10,986 nucleotides of DNA, taken from assembly GCA_005239595.1 (NCBI GenBank), contig SBBT01000139.1, forward strand, positions 1-10,986. Direction: 5' to 3'. Positions 1 to 6,929 of this stretch are shown here, piece after piece; the first letter of the stretch is position 1, and every line of letters begins with the position of its first letter. The notes under the pieces were generated by a model. That model had not been told where the DNA came from. It made no database searches and saw only the letters and a program-made list of their open reading frames with translations. This stretch comes from Candidatus Troglogloeales bacterium. Its GTDB lineage: Bacteria > Nitrospirota > Nitrospiria > SBBL01 > SBBT01. The translations under genes and the position numbers were made by a program.

Positions 1-2
1 AA

Positions 3-1136
3 GCGGTCCTGCCGGGCGTTTTAGACATCGGGGGACGCTATTCGGCTCTATCCAACTTTGGTATTGTTCCAGCCGCGATTATGGGTGTGGATGTCGCGCG
101 CCTCCTGAAACGGGCCCAGCAAATGCGCTATTACTGTGACGCCTACGTCCCCGCGCCAGACAATCCCGGCGTGGTGCTGGGCGTCATCCTCGGAGAGATG
201 GCCAAACAGGGAAAGGATAAAGCCACCTTTATCCTCTCGCCTAAAATTCGCTCCCTGGGGATATGGCTTGAACAACTGATTGCAGAAAGCACCGGCAAGA
301 GCGGATTGGGGATCATACCGATTAACGACGAACCCCCTGTATCACCCTCGGCCTACGGCCAGGACCGTTTTTTCGTCTACCTCCGCCATACTCCCCTCCC
401 AGACCCGGCCCAGGACGCACAGGTTGCCCTTCTTGAGGAGGCCGGTCACCCTGTCATCCGCCTCAACTTGCCGGAACTAATCCAGATCGGGGAGGCGTTT
501 TTCCTATGGGAAATGGCCACTGCGGTGGCAGGTTCCGTGCTTGGAATCAATCCGTTTGATCAGCCGAATGTCCAGGAGAGCAAAGATTATACCCAAACCA
601 TGCTCCGCGAATATGAGGAGAAGGGGCGCCTGCCCGAGGAAAAACCGCTTCTGGTCGACGGCGGCATCCGGATTTATAGCGCCGATCGTGAAATCCTCTC
701 TGCGGCCGGCACCCTCAACGACATCGCGGCCAAACATCTTTCACACTTAAAACAGGGAGATTACCTGGCGCTGACCGCTTATCTTGCGCCGACAGAGGAT
801 AACCATCATACCCTTCAGCAAATAAGGGAGATGGTTTGCGCCAGGAAGAAGATCGCTACCACCCTCGGTTACGGTCCCCGCTTCCTCCATTCAACGGGCC
901 AGCTACACAAGGGAGGGCCCGACAGTGGCCTCTTCATTCAAATCACGGCGGACGACGCAGAGGATGTGCCGATTCCAAAAAACCGATACACCTTTGGTGT
1001 TTTGAACGCTGCGCAGGCGGCAGGCGACTTCTTAAGTTTAAACCAGCGTCATCGCCGCATCATCCGGATTCACCTGACATCCGATGTTTCAGGCGGCCTG
1101 CATCGTCTGGCCCAGGCAATCGATGAGATATTATGA
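3..1136 (+). CDS. tal-pgi: Bifunctional transaldolase / glucose-6-phosphate isomerase, C-terminal isomerase part (5' truncated by window)
   Basis: The frame is open from the first complete codon (position 3) to TGA at 1134-1136, giving 377 residues with the true start outside the window. The visible part is the SIS-fold phosphoglucose isomerase module, which interconverts glucose 6-phosphate and fructose 6-phosphate in the cytosol. Counting from the first visible codon, signatures are GGRYSALSNFG (10-20), GEAFFLWEMATAV (163-175), LGINPFDQPNVQESKD (180-195), STGQLHKGGPDSG (297-309) and a tail with YTFGVLNAAQAAGDF (329-343). This tail, with the DVPIP segment before it, is the form I associate with Tal-Pgi fusions of about 940 residues rather than stand-alone Pgi. 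The transaldolase half is therefore inferred and not seen. rpiB begins 12 nt downstream, so this is the first visible gene of the sugar-phosphate operon. An unfused Pgi of this subfamily cannot be excluded. Confidence 0.88.
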   Translation, partial: AVLPGVLDIGGRYSALSNFGIVPAAIMGVDVARLLKRAQQMRYYCDAYVPAPDNPGVVLGVILGEMAKQGKDKATFILSPKIRSLGIWLEQLIAESTGKSGLGIIPINDEPPVSPSAYGQDRFFVYLRHTPLPDPAQDAQVALLEEAGHPVIRLNLPELIQIGEAFFLWEMATAVAGSVLGINPFDQPNVQESKDYTQTMLREYEEKGRLPEEKPLLVDGGIRIYSADREILSAAGTLNDIAAKHLSHLKQGDYLALTAYLAPTEDNHHTLQQIREMVCARKKIATTLGYGPRFLHSTGQLHKGGPDSGLFIQITADDAEDVPIPKNRYTFGVLNAAQAAGDFLSLNQRHRRIIRIHLTSDVSGGLHRLAQAIDEIL

Positions 1137-1148
1137 CTGGACGCCCAT

Positions 1149-1619
1149 TTGAAAGTTGCTGTCGCATCTGATCATGGGGGATATCCCCTCAAGGCTTCAG
1201 TGATTGAGATCATCCGCCAGCTCGGACATGGGGTACTCGATCTCGGAACCGACTCGTCTGCTCCGGTCGATTATCCCGACTATGCGGAGGCTGTCGGTGC
1301 GGCCCTTCAAAAAGGCGATGCCGAGCGGGGGATACTCCTTTGTGGCAGCGGCGTCGGCGCCTCCGTGGCCGCCAATAAAATGCAGGGCATTCGGGCCGGG
1401 GTGTGCCATGACACCTACTCTGCCCATCAAGGGGTGGAACATGACGATATCAATGTTCTCTGCCTTGGGGCGCGGGTCATCGGTCCGGCCATGGCGCAGG
1501 AATTGGTACAGGCATTCCTTTCAGCCAAGTTTACGGGAGAGGCGCGGCATCTTCGGAGATTATCAAAGATTGAAAAAATAGAAACGGCTTCAAGGGAAAA
1601 ATCGTCACAAACAACCTAA
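1149..1619 (+). CDS. rpiB: Ribose-5-phosphate isomerase B (RpiB/LacA/LacB family)
   Basis: This 156-residue protein should interconvert ribose 5-phosphate and ribulose 5-phosphate in the non-oxidative pentose phosphate pathway. The N-terminus carries the family's phosphate-binding start, SDHGGYPLK (residues 7-15). DYPDYA (41-46) and ILLCGSGVGASVAANK (62-77) follow; Cys65 matches the catalytic base Cys66 of E. coli RpiB. His98 in VEHDDINVLCLG fits the ring-opening histidine (His99 in E. coli). The length is usual for the family, with a slightly longer, lysine- and serine-rich tail after residue 140. The start is TTG at 1149, chosen because the canonical MKVAVASDHGG begins there and no ATG or GTG is available nearby. 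Only a weak GGA (1139-1141) precedes it, so translation may be coupled to tal-pgi, which ends 12 nt upstream. In this operon it processes the ribulose 5-phosphate made by Gnd. Confidence 0.93.
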   Translation: MKVAVASDHGGYPLKASVIEIIRQLGHGVLDLGTDSSAPVDYPDYAEAVGAALQKGDAERGILLCGSGVGASVAANKMQGIRAGVCHDTYSAHQGVEHDDINVLCLGARVIGPAMAQELVQAFLSAKFTGEARHLRRLSKIEKIETASREKSSQTT

Positions 1620-1639
1620 ACCGTCCTCTGGGAGAAGGC

Positions 1640-2545
1640 ATGGAAATCGGTTTTGTGGGCCTGGGGAAAATGGGGCTCAACATGGGCATACGGCTCTTGC
1701 GGGATGGGCATCGTGTTGTTGCCTACGACCGCGATGCAGAAGCGGTTAAAAAAGCAGAGGAAACCGGCGCAATCGGTGTCTTATCGCTTGAGGAGATGGT
1801 CGGGAAACTCTCCCCTCCCCGCGTTATCTGGACGATGGTCCCGTCCGGGGCCACGACCGAAGAGACGATACGAAAAATCGCCGCGCTGGCGACAAAGGGA
1901 GACACGATTATCGATGGCGGCAACACCCGGTTCCAGGATGATGTTCTGTTGGCGTATGAACTTGAAAAACAGGGCCTCCATTATATTGATGTCGGCACCA
2001 GTGGAGGCATTTTTGGCCTTGAGTCCGGATACTGCCTGATGATTGGAGGAAATGCCGAAATCATCAAACAATGCGAACCTATTTTCAGAAGTCTGGCGGC
2101 AAAGGATGGGTGGGCGCGCGTGGGAGGTCATGGGGCGGGACATTACGCGAAAATGATCCATAATGGGATCGAATACAGCATGATGCAGGGCTACGCTGAA
2201 GGGTTTGAGTTGATGTCCAAAAGTCCCTATCAGTTCGACCTGGCAAACATTGCAACGCTCTGGATGCATGGAAGTGTGATCCGATCCTGGCTACTGGAAC
2301 TGGCCCAGATCTCCCTGTCCAAAGGACCCAACCTCTCTCAATTACAAGGTTATGTGGAGGACTCTGGAGAAGGACGCTGGATGGTTTTAGACGCAATCGA
2401 AAAAAACGTTCCTGTACCGGCCCTGACGGCGGCATTGTTCACCCGGTTTCGCTCCCGACAGGAGGCGCCGTTCTCTGAAAAGATGTTGGCCGCGCTGCGC
2501 AATGCATTTGGCGGACACGCGGTTAAGAAAAAACCAATACCATAA
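1640..2545 (+). CDS. gnd: 6-phosphogluconate dehydrogenase, decarboxylating, short (about 300-residue) form
   Basis: This 301-residue enzyme should oxidatively decarboxylate 6-phosphogluconate to ribulose 5-phosphate. The Rossmann motif GFVGLGKMG is at residues 4-12. IDGGNTRFQDD (91-101) and GTSGGIFGLESGYCLMIGG (119-137) are the substrate-binding segments. GHGAGHYAKMIHNGIEY (163-179) supplies the catalytic Lys171 and the region of Glu178, equivalent to Lys183 and Glu190 of the sheep enzyme. At about 300 residues rather than about 470, it belongs to the short form related to YqeC and to NAD-linked Gnd proteins. The second beta strand ends VVAYDRD (26-32); an acidic Asp30 there usually disfavours the 2'-phosphate of NADP+, so NAD+ use is inferred. 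The start is ATG at 1640 behind a good GGGAG (1630-1634). It lies 20 nt after rpiB and ends 10 nt before the zwf start. Confidence 0.93.
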   Translation: MEIGFVGLGKMGLNMGIRLLRDGHRVVAYDRDAEAVKKAEETGAIGVLSLEEMVGKLSPPRVIWTMVPSGATTEETIRKIAALATKGDTIIDGGNTRFQDDVLLAYELEKQGLHYIDVGTSGGIFGLESGYCLMIGGNAEIIKQCEPIFRSLAAKDGWARVGGHGAGHYAKMIHNGIEYSMMQGYAEGFELMSKSPYQFDLANIATLWMHGSVIRSWLLELAQISLSKGPNLSQLQGYVEDSGEGRWMVLDAIEKNVPVPALTAALFTRFRSRQEAPFSEKMLAALRNAFGGHAVKKKPIP

Positions 2546-2555
2546 AGGAACCTTT

Positions 2556-4085
2556 ATGGAAAAAGGCGATGATCCAACTTCCGAGATCGAGCAGGGCGCG
2601 GCGGTTCAGCCCTGCACCCTGGTTATATTTGGAGGGTCCGGTGATCTTGCCCGCCGAAAGCTGATCCCCGCCCTCTATAACCTCCTTTTAGACGGCACAC
2701 TCCTGCCCAATTATGCAATATTGGGCATCGGTCGAACAGGGTTGCGCGACAAGGAATTTCGTGCGATTTGTCGTGAAGGGGTTCTTAAATATTCCCGGCA
2801 GACCCTCGACGAGGGGAAGTGGGCCGGATTTGAACGGCGCCTCTTTTATCTCCCGGGCGGGATCGATCATCTCAAAACGTATCACGACATCAAGACGCAC
2901 GCAGAGAAGATCGAAGGGCAATTACAGTTGCCGCACAACCGGATATTCTATTTGGCAACCCCACCCACATCGATTGTCGCGGTCGCCAATGGAATCGAGC
3001 AAGCCGGATTGGTGAAAGGGGCGGACGGCCTCCCCGCAAAAATTATCGTTGAGAAACCAATTGGACGCGATCTCATCTCCGCACAGGAGATTAATACTGT
3101 TTTGGGCAAGGTATTTCACGAATCCCAGATCTTTCGGATTGACCATTACCTTGGGAAAGAAACCGTTCAAAACCTGTTGGTTCTCCGGTTTGCCAACGGC
3201 ATTTTTGAACCTCTCTGGAATCACAAGTATATCGACCATGTCCAGATCACCGTCAGCGAGGAAGAAGGGATTGGGACAAGGGCTGCTTATTACGAGGAGG
3301 CGGGCGCGCTTCGGGATATGGTGCAAAATCACATTCTCCAACTTCTCTGCCTGGTTGCAATGGAACCGCCATGGTCTCTCGATCCGGACGTGGTGCGGGA
3401 CGCACGGTTGGAGGTTCTACAGTCGCTCCGCCCGATTACCGGAGTCCAGGTGAATGAGAACACGGTACGGGCCCAATACAGCCCAGGCGTTATTAACGGG
3501 AGGGAAGTTCCAGGATATCGCCGTGAACCGGGCGTAAAACCGGACTCCCAGATAGAGACATTCGTCGCACTAAAAATATTCATCGACAATTGGAGATGGG
3601 CAGGTGTTCCATTCTACATCCGAACCGGAAAATATATGCCAAAACGGGCGACGGAGATCGCGGTGCAGTTTAAAGACGTTCCCCCTGTCCTCTTTAACGC
3701 CAATCGCGACGCACCACTTTTACCGAACGTCTTGTCGATGCGGATTCAGCCGAAAGAGGGCTTCTCGCTCCAGATAATGTCAAAAGAACCCGGATCGAAG
3801 GTGCTGGTCCGGCCGGTCAGCATGGACTTTCAATATGGGAATACCTACTCGCTCGCCTCGCCGGAGGCCTATGAGAGGCTTCTCTTGGATGTCATGTCGG
3901 GGGATGCGACCCTCTTCATGCGGCGTGATGCTGTTGAAGTGGCATGGGCATGGATTACGGACATCCTGGAAGGATGGCAGAAACATGGCACCAAATGGCT
4001 TCCCGAATATTACGCCGGTACCTGGGGACCTATCGAGGCCGATCGGATGATTGAGAGCGACCGTAGAAAATGGAGAACACTATAA
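2556..4085 (+). CDS. zwf: Glucose-6-phosphate 1-dehydrogenase
   Basis: This 509-residue enzyme should oxidise glucose 6-phosphate to 6-phosphogluconolactone, the first step of the oxidative pentose phosphate pathway. The nucleotide-binding loop FGGSGDLARRKL is at residues 25-36. EKPIG is at 166-170. The signature RIDHYLGKE (194-202) holds the substrate-binding His197 and Lys201, and His259 in MVQNHI (255-260) fits the catalytic base. GIGRT (57-61) ends the second beta strand with Arg60, as in NADP+-using members. An in-frame ATG at 2502 would extend the protein by 18 residues but overlaps gnd and lacks a ribosome binding site. ATG at 2556 has AAAGGA (2544-2549) at good spacing and is preferred. 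The length is normal for the family. The 3' end overlaps pgl by 16 nt, which suggests translational coupling with the next enzyme in the pathway. Confidence 0.96.
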   Translation: MEKGDDPTSEIEQGAAVQPCTLVIFGGSGDLARRKLIPALYNLLLDGTLLPNYAILGIGRTGLRDKEFRAICREGVLKYSRQTLDEGKWAGFERRLFYLPGGIDHLKTYHDIKTHAEKIEGQLQLPHNRIFYLATPPTSIVAVANGIEQAGLVKGADGLPAKIIVEKPIGRDLISAQEINTVLGKVFHESQIFRIDHYLGKETVQNLLVLRFANGIFEPLWNHKYIDHVQITVSEEEGIGTRAAYYEEAGALRDMVQNHILQLLCLVAMEPPWSLDPDVVRDARLEVLQSLRPITGVQVNENTVRAQYSPGVINGREVPGYRREPGVKPDSQIETFVALKIFIDNWRWAGVPFYIRTGKYMPKRATEIAVQFKDVPPVLFNANRDAPLLPNVLSMRIQPKEGFSLQIMSKEPGSKVLVRPVSMDFQYGNTYSLASPEAYERLLLDVMSGDATLFMRRDAVEVAWAWITDILEGWQKHGTKWLPEYYAGTWGPIEADRMIESDRRKWRTL

Positions 4086-4873
4086 CGGTCTTGTCCAGCC
4101 AGGAAGAGGCCGCCCATCAGGCGGCCTTAAAAATCGCGACCATCATCAATACGGCTTTAATGACGCGGCCTCTCTTTCGGTTAGTCCTTTCAGGGGGATC
4201 GACGCCGAAGCGGCTTTATGAAACGCTTTCCAACGGGCTACATCTCCCAGAAATATCATGGGATCGCGTCCATTTTTTCTGGGGAGATGAACGTGCCGTC
4301 GGCCCCGATCATCCAAAGAGCAATTACCGTATGGCCTGCGAGACCCTCCTTCACCCGATTCGCGTCTCCAAGCATCAGATACATCGGATGCGAGCAGAAG
4401 CAGATGATTTAAAGAAGGCCGCATCAGAATATGAAGAGGAGATTTTCAGGCATTTCGGCTCGAGGGAAGGGGGTACCCCCCCATCGTTTGATATGATATT
4501 ATTAGGGATGGGAGAGGATGGTCATATCGCATCCCTTTTCCCAAAGACAGATGCCGTAGCGGAGTCAGAGCGGTGGGTGATGGCAAATTATATTCCAAAA
4601 TTGGATTCCTATCGCCTCACGCTGACCCCCGTCATTCTAAATCAGGCTGCCTGGGTCATTTTTCTTGTGACCGGCGCCAACAAAGCGGACGTCCTGGCAA
4701 AGACACTGGAAGGGCCGCGCAAACCCTCGCAGCTCCCGGCGCAAATGATCTCCCCTGTCAGGGGGAGGCTTCTTTGGTTTTTGGATCGGGCCGCCGCGGG
4801 GGCCTTAAAAACACAGATATCATCAAGACCACCTTATGTTAACTGCCCCATCGAGAAGGGAGGTATCGTATGA
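4070..4873 (+). CDS. pgl: 6-phosphogluconolactonase (DevB-type)
   Basis: This 267-residue protein should hydrolyse 6-phosphogluconolactone to 6-phosphogluconate, between Zwf and Gnd. It has the full set of DevB/SOL-family marks: SGGSTPKRLYE (41-51), WDRVHFFWGDERAVGPDHPKSN (around 64-85), LLGMGEDGHIASLFP (144-158) and the closing SPVRGRLLWFLDRAAAGAL segment (228-246). It belongs to the NagB-like sugar isomerase fold. The length is close to the family norm with about 20 extra C-terminal residues. The start ATG at 4070 lies inside the end of zwf (16-nt overlap) without a strong ribosome binding site, so ribosomes probably re-initiate after zwf. The stop overlaps the fba start as ATGA (4870-4873). 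The order zwf-pgl is the pathway order. Confidence 0.95.
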   Translation: MENTITVLSSQEEAAHQAALKIATIINTALMTRPLFRLVLSGGSTPKRLYETLSNGLHLPEISWDRVHFFWGDERAVGPDHPKSNYRMACETLLHPIRVSKHQIHRMRAEADDLKKAASEYEEEIFRHFGSREGGTPPSFDMILLGMGEDGHIASLFPKTDAVAESERWVMANYIPKLDSYRLTLTPVILNQAAWVIFLVTGANKADVLAKTLEGPRKPSQLPAQMISPVRGRLLWFLDRAAAGALKTQISSRPPYVNCPIEKGGIV

Positions 4874-5787
4874 GCAAACGCGTTAAAGAAATCCTAAGCT
4901 GGTATCACAGTGACAATCCCGGGACATTAACTAACCTGTCCCGCCTCCTTCACCATGGGAGGCTGGGCGGCGTGGGACGGTTGGTCATACTCCCCGTAGA
5001 TCAGGGCTTTGAGCATGGGCCTGCACGCAGTTTTGCCGTCAATCCCCCCGCCTACAACCCAAACTATCACGTTGAGCTTGCGATGGAGGCTGGATGCAAC
5101 GCCTACGCCGCGCCGCTCGGTTTCATCGAGACGGCCGCAGGAAATTACCCGGGCGAGATTCCGCTCATCTTGAAACTCAACAATCACGACGTGTTGGCAA
5201 GCGATAAAGATCCGATATCGGCCGTCACCGGATCGGTCAAAGACGCCCAGCGGCTCGGCTGTGTGGCCGTCGGGTTCACCATCTATCCGGGATCGTCCTA
5301 CTGTCAGGAAATGTATCAGCAGCTCCGCGAGATTGCGGCAGAGGCCAAGTCGGCAGGATTGGCGGTGGTCGTCTGGTCCTATCCGCGCGGGTCAAGCCTT
5401 AGCAAAGAGGGAGAGACGGCGATTGATGTCGTCGCGTATGCCGCCCAGATCGCAGCGCAACTGGGGGCCCATATTATTAAAGTTAAACTTCCCTCCGCCC
5501 ATATCGAACAGGCTGATGCGAAAAAGGTCTACGAGCGGATGAAAATTCCTATCGGCACGCCCGCAGAGCGGGTCCGGCATGTGGTGCAGAGTGCGTTTGA
5601 TGGACATCGCATTGTGATCTTCTCGGGGGGAGCCACCAAGGAAGACGACAACGCCGTGCTCGACGAGATCAGGGCCATTCGAGAGGGAGGGGGGTTTGGA
5701 TCAATTATCGGACGAAACGCCTTCCAGCGGCCGAAAGGCAACGCCATTAATCTCTTAAGGCAGGTCATGGCAATTTATTCAGAATAG
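4870..5787 (+). CDS. fbaB: Class I fructose-bisphosphate aldolase, DhnA/FbaB type
   Basis: This 305-residue protein belongs to the DeoC/FbaB (DhnA) aldolase family and should reversibly split fructose 1,6-bisphosphate into dihydroxyacetone phosphate and glyceraldehyde 3-phosphate through a Schiff base. Visible marks are LVILPVDQGFEHGP (38-51, Asp44), KLNNHD (102-107), VVVWSYPRG (166-174, Tyr171), HIIKVKLPS (201-209, with Lys204 or Lys206 as the Schiff-base lysine) and VIFSGGATKEDD (inside the phosphate-binding C-terminal part). Asp44 and Tyr171 fit catalytic residues described for archaeal-type class I aldolases. The start ATG at 4870 overlaps the pgl stop by 4 nt and has a strong GGGAGG (4858-4863). 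It is unlike the zinc class II aldolase common in bacteria. The bifunctional FBP aldolase/phosphatase is a different family. Another substrate is possible, but the operon favours fructose bisphosphate. Confidence 0.88.
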   Translation: MSKRVKEILSWYHSDNPGTLTNLSRLLHHGRLGGVGRLVILPVDQGFEHGPARSFAVNPPAYNPNYHVELAMEAGCNAYAAPLGFIETAAGNYPGEIPLILKLNNHDVLASDKDPISAVTGSVKDAQRLGCVAVGFTIYPGSSYCQEMYQQLREIAAEAKSAGLAVVVWSYPRGSSLSKEGETAIDVVAYAAQIAAQLGAHIIKVKLPSAHIEQADAKKVYERMKIPIGTPAERVRHVVQSAFDGHRIVIFSGGATKEDDNAVLDEIRAIREGGGFGSIIGRNAFQRPKGNAINLLRQVMAIYSE

Positions 5788-5789
5788 TA

Positions 5790-5805
5790 GGCCGACAAAA
5801 CGGCC
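5790..5805 (+). other. Small hairpin between fba and glk
   Basis: A perfect 5-bp stem, GGCCG (5790-5794) and CGGCC (5801-5805), encloses a 6-nt loop just after the fba stop codon. It is followed by only a short T run (5808-5810), so it is a poor terminator candidate. It may be an mRNA-processing or attenuation stem, or chance. It would sit immediately before a possible TTG start of glk at 5809, which argues against that start. Confidence 0.3.
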
Positions 5806-5856
5806 GATTTGTCCTATGCGTTTTTCAACCAATGGACCTCCGCCATATTGAGTACG

Positions 5857-6831
5857 GTGATTCTTGCGGGCGATATCGGTGCTACAAAAACGGTCCTCGC
5901 CTTCTACCGCATTGTTTCAGAAAGCCTGGAACAGGTAAACGAGGAGACGTACAAGAGCAAAGCATTTTCAGGATTTGAGGAAATCCTGCGCCGTTTCATT
6001 GCAATACTCCCCCCCGAGCCAATCGCCGTACTTTGTCTGGGCGTGGCCGGCCCCATCGACAACGGCCGATGCAAGACGACCAATCTCCCATGGATGTTAG
6101 ATGAACGGAGTTTGGCAGATGCCTTTGGAATAAAGAAGGTCATCCTTCTCAATGACGTGGAAGCGGCGGCGTATGGAATACTCGCGCTCCGCTCCGACGA
6201 AATCATAACGCTCCATGGCGGAACCGAAAGAAAAGGGAACCTTGCGGTCCTTGCAGCGGGGACAGGGCTGGGAGAGGCCGCGCTCCACTGGGACGGCAAG
6301 GGATATCAGGCCATCGCCTCCGAGGGAGGCCATTGTGATTTTGCGCCACAGGACAACCGGCAAATCGCCCTTCTTTCATATCTGCAAAAGAAATTCGATC
6401 ACGTCAGTTATGAACGTATTCTTTCGGGACAGGGGTTGTTGAACCTCTATCAATTCCTGCGGGATACCGGCTTTTCCGAGGAGCCGCCCTGGCTGCAGAC
6501 AATGTTACAATCCGGCGATCCCAGCGCAAAAATCACCGAAATCGGGTTAAGACGAGGCCACATCTTATGCAGCGAAACCCTGGAGCTCTTTGCAACGATT
6601 TACGGTGCCGAGGCGGGAAATCTCGCCTTGAAGGTTATGGCAACAGGGGGAGTTTATCTGGGGGGCGGCATTGCCCCACAAATCATAGAAAAGTTAAAAG
6701 ACGGCTCCTTTATGCGCGGGTTTTCAAATAAGGGACGGTATGCCGATTTCATGCGGCAAATTCCAGTAAAGGTCGCATTGAACAACAGGGCATCCCTGAT
6801 CGGCGCGGCCCACCATGCGGCCCGAATATAA
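5857..6831 (+). CDS. glk: Glucokinase (Glk family)
   Basis: This protein of about 324 residues should phosphorylate glucose with ATP to glucose 6-phosphate in the cytosol, feeding Zwf and Pgi of the same operon. It follows the E. coli-type Glk pattern rather than ROK kinases. The phosphate-binding loop is AGDIGATKT (4-12). LCLGVAGPIDNG, about residues 59-70, is followed by TTNLPW. VILLNDVEAAAYG (95-107) contains the catalytic Asp100, and LAAGTGLGEA (132-141) and ASEGGHCDFAP (154-164) follow. GGVYLGGGIAP lies near 264-274. The loop has Ala-Thr-Lys where most members have Gly-Thr-Asn/Lys. The start is uncertain: the frame is open further upstream and TTG at 5809 or 5848 is also possible. GTG at 5857 gives the usual MILAGDIG opening and places the catalytic Asp at 100 as in E. 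coli, but all three have weak ribosome binding sites. Confidence 0.9.
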   Translation: MILAGDIGATKTVLAFYRIVSESLEQVNEETYKSKAFSGFEEILRRFIAILPPEPIAVLCLGVAGPIDNGRCKTTNLPWMLDERSLADAFGIKKVILLNDVEAAAYGILALRSDEIITLHGGTERKGNLAVLAAGTGLGEAALHWDGKGYQAIASEGGHCDFAPQDNRQIALLSYLQKKFDHVSYERILSGQGLLNLYQFLRDTGFSEEPPWLQTMLQSGDPSAKITEIGLRRGHILCSETLELFATIYGAEAGNLALKVMATGGVYLGGGIAPQIIEKLKDGSFMRGFSNKGRYADFMRQIPVKVALNNRASLIGAAHHAARI

Positions 6832-6870
6832 CAGGATCCCCTTCGGGCCAAAGCCTCATTGGATCCGGGA

Positions 6871-6901
6871 TTGGTTAAACTGCCTGCGATCATAACAGGC
6901 A
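6871..6901 (+). promoter_or_regulatory. Possible promoter with overlapping inverted repeat upstream of the cyclase gene
   Basis: The 98-nt gap between glk and the cyclase gene is the longest in the first 9.8 kb. It holds a perfect 6-bp inverted repeat, TGCCTG (6881-6886) and CAGGCA (6896-6901), around a 9-nt spacer, which looks like an operator or a small hairpin. TTGGTT (6871-6876) and TAACAG (6893-6898), 16 nt apart, are a weak match to -35 and -10 boxes. The gap also has two copies of GGATCC (6833 and 6861). No clear terminator follows glk. Confidence 0.22.
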
Positions 6902-6929
6902 TTCAGCGGCCCTCTCTGATGGAATCGCT

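Noticed and set aside
1781..2269. 162-codon frame on the - strand opposite gnd
   Set aside because: Antisense shadow of a well-conserved gene; the translation shows no recognisable domain.
2502..2555. Longer zwf start at ATG 2502
   Set aside because: It lies inside gnd, adds 18 residues unlike the family, and has no ribosome binding site; ATG 2556 has AAAGGA at good distance.
6832..6870. Terminator after glk around CCCCTTCGGG
   Set aside because: The stem is only 2-3 bp with a mismatch and no T run follows.
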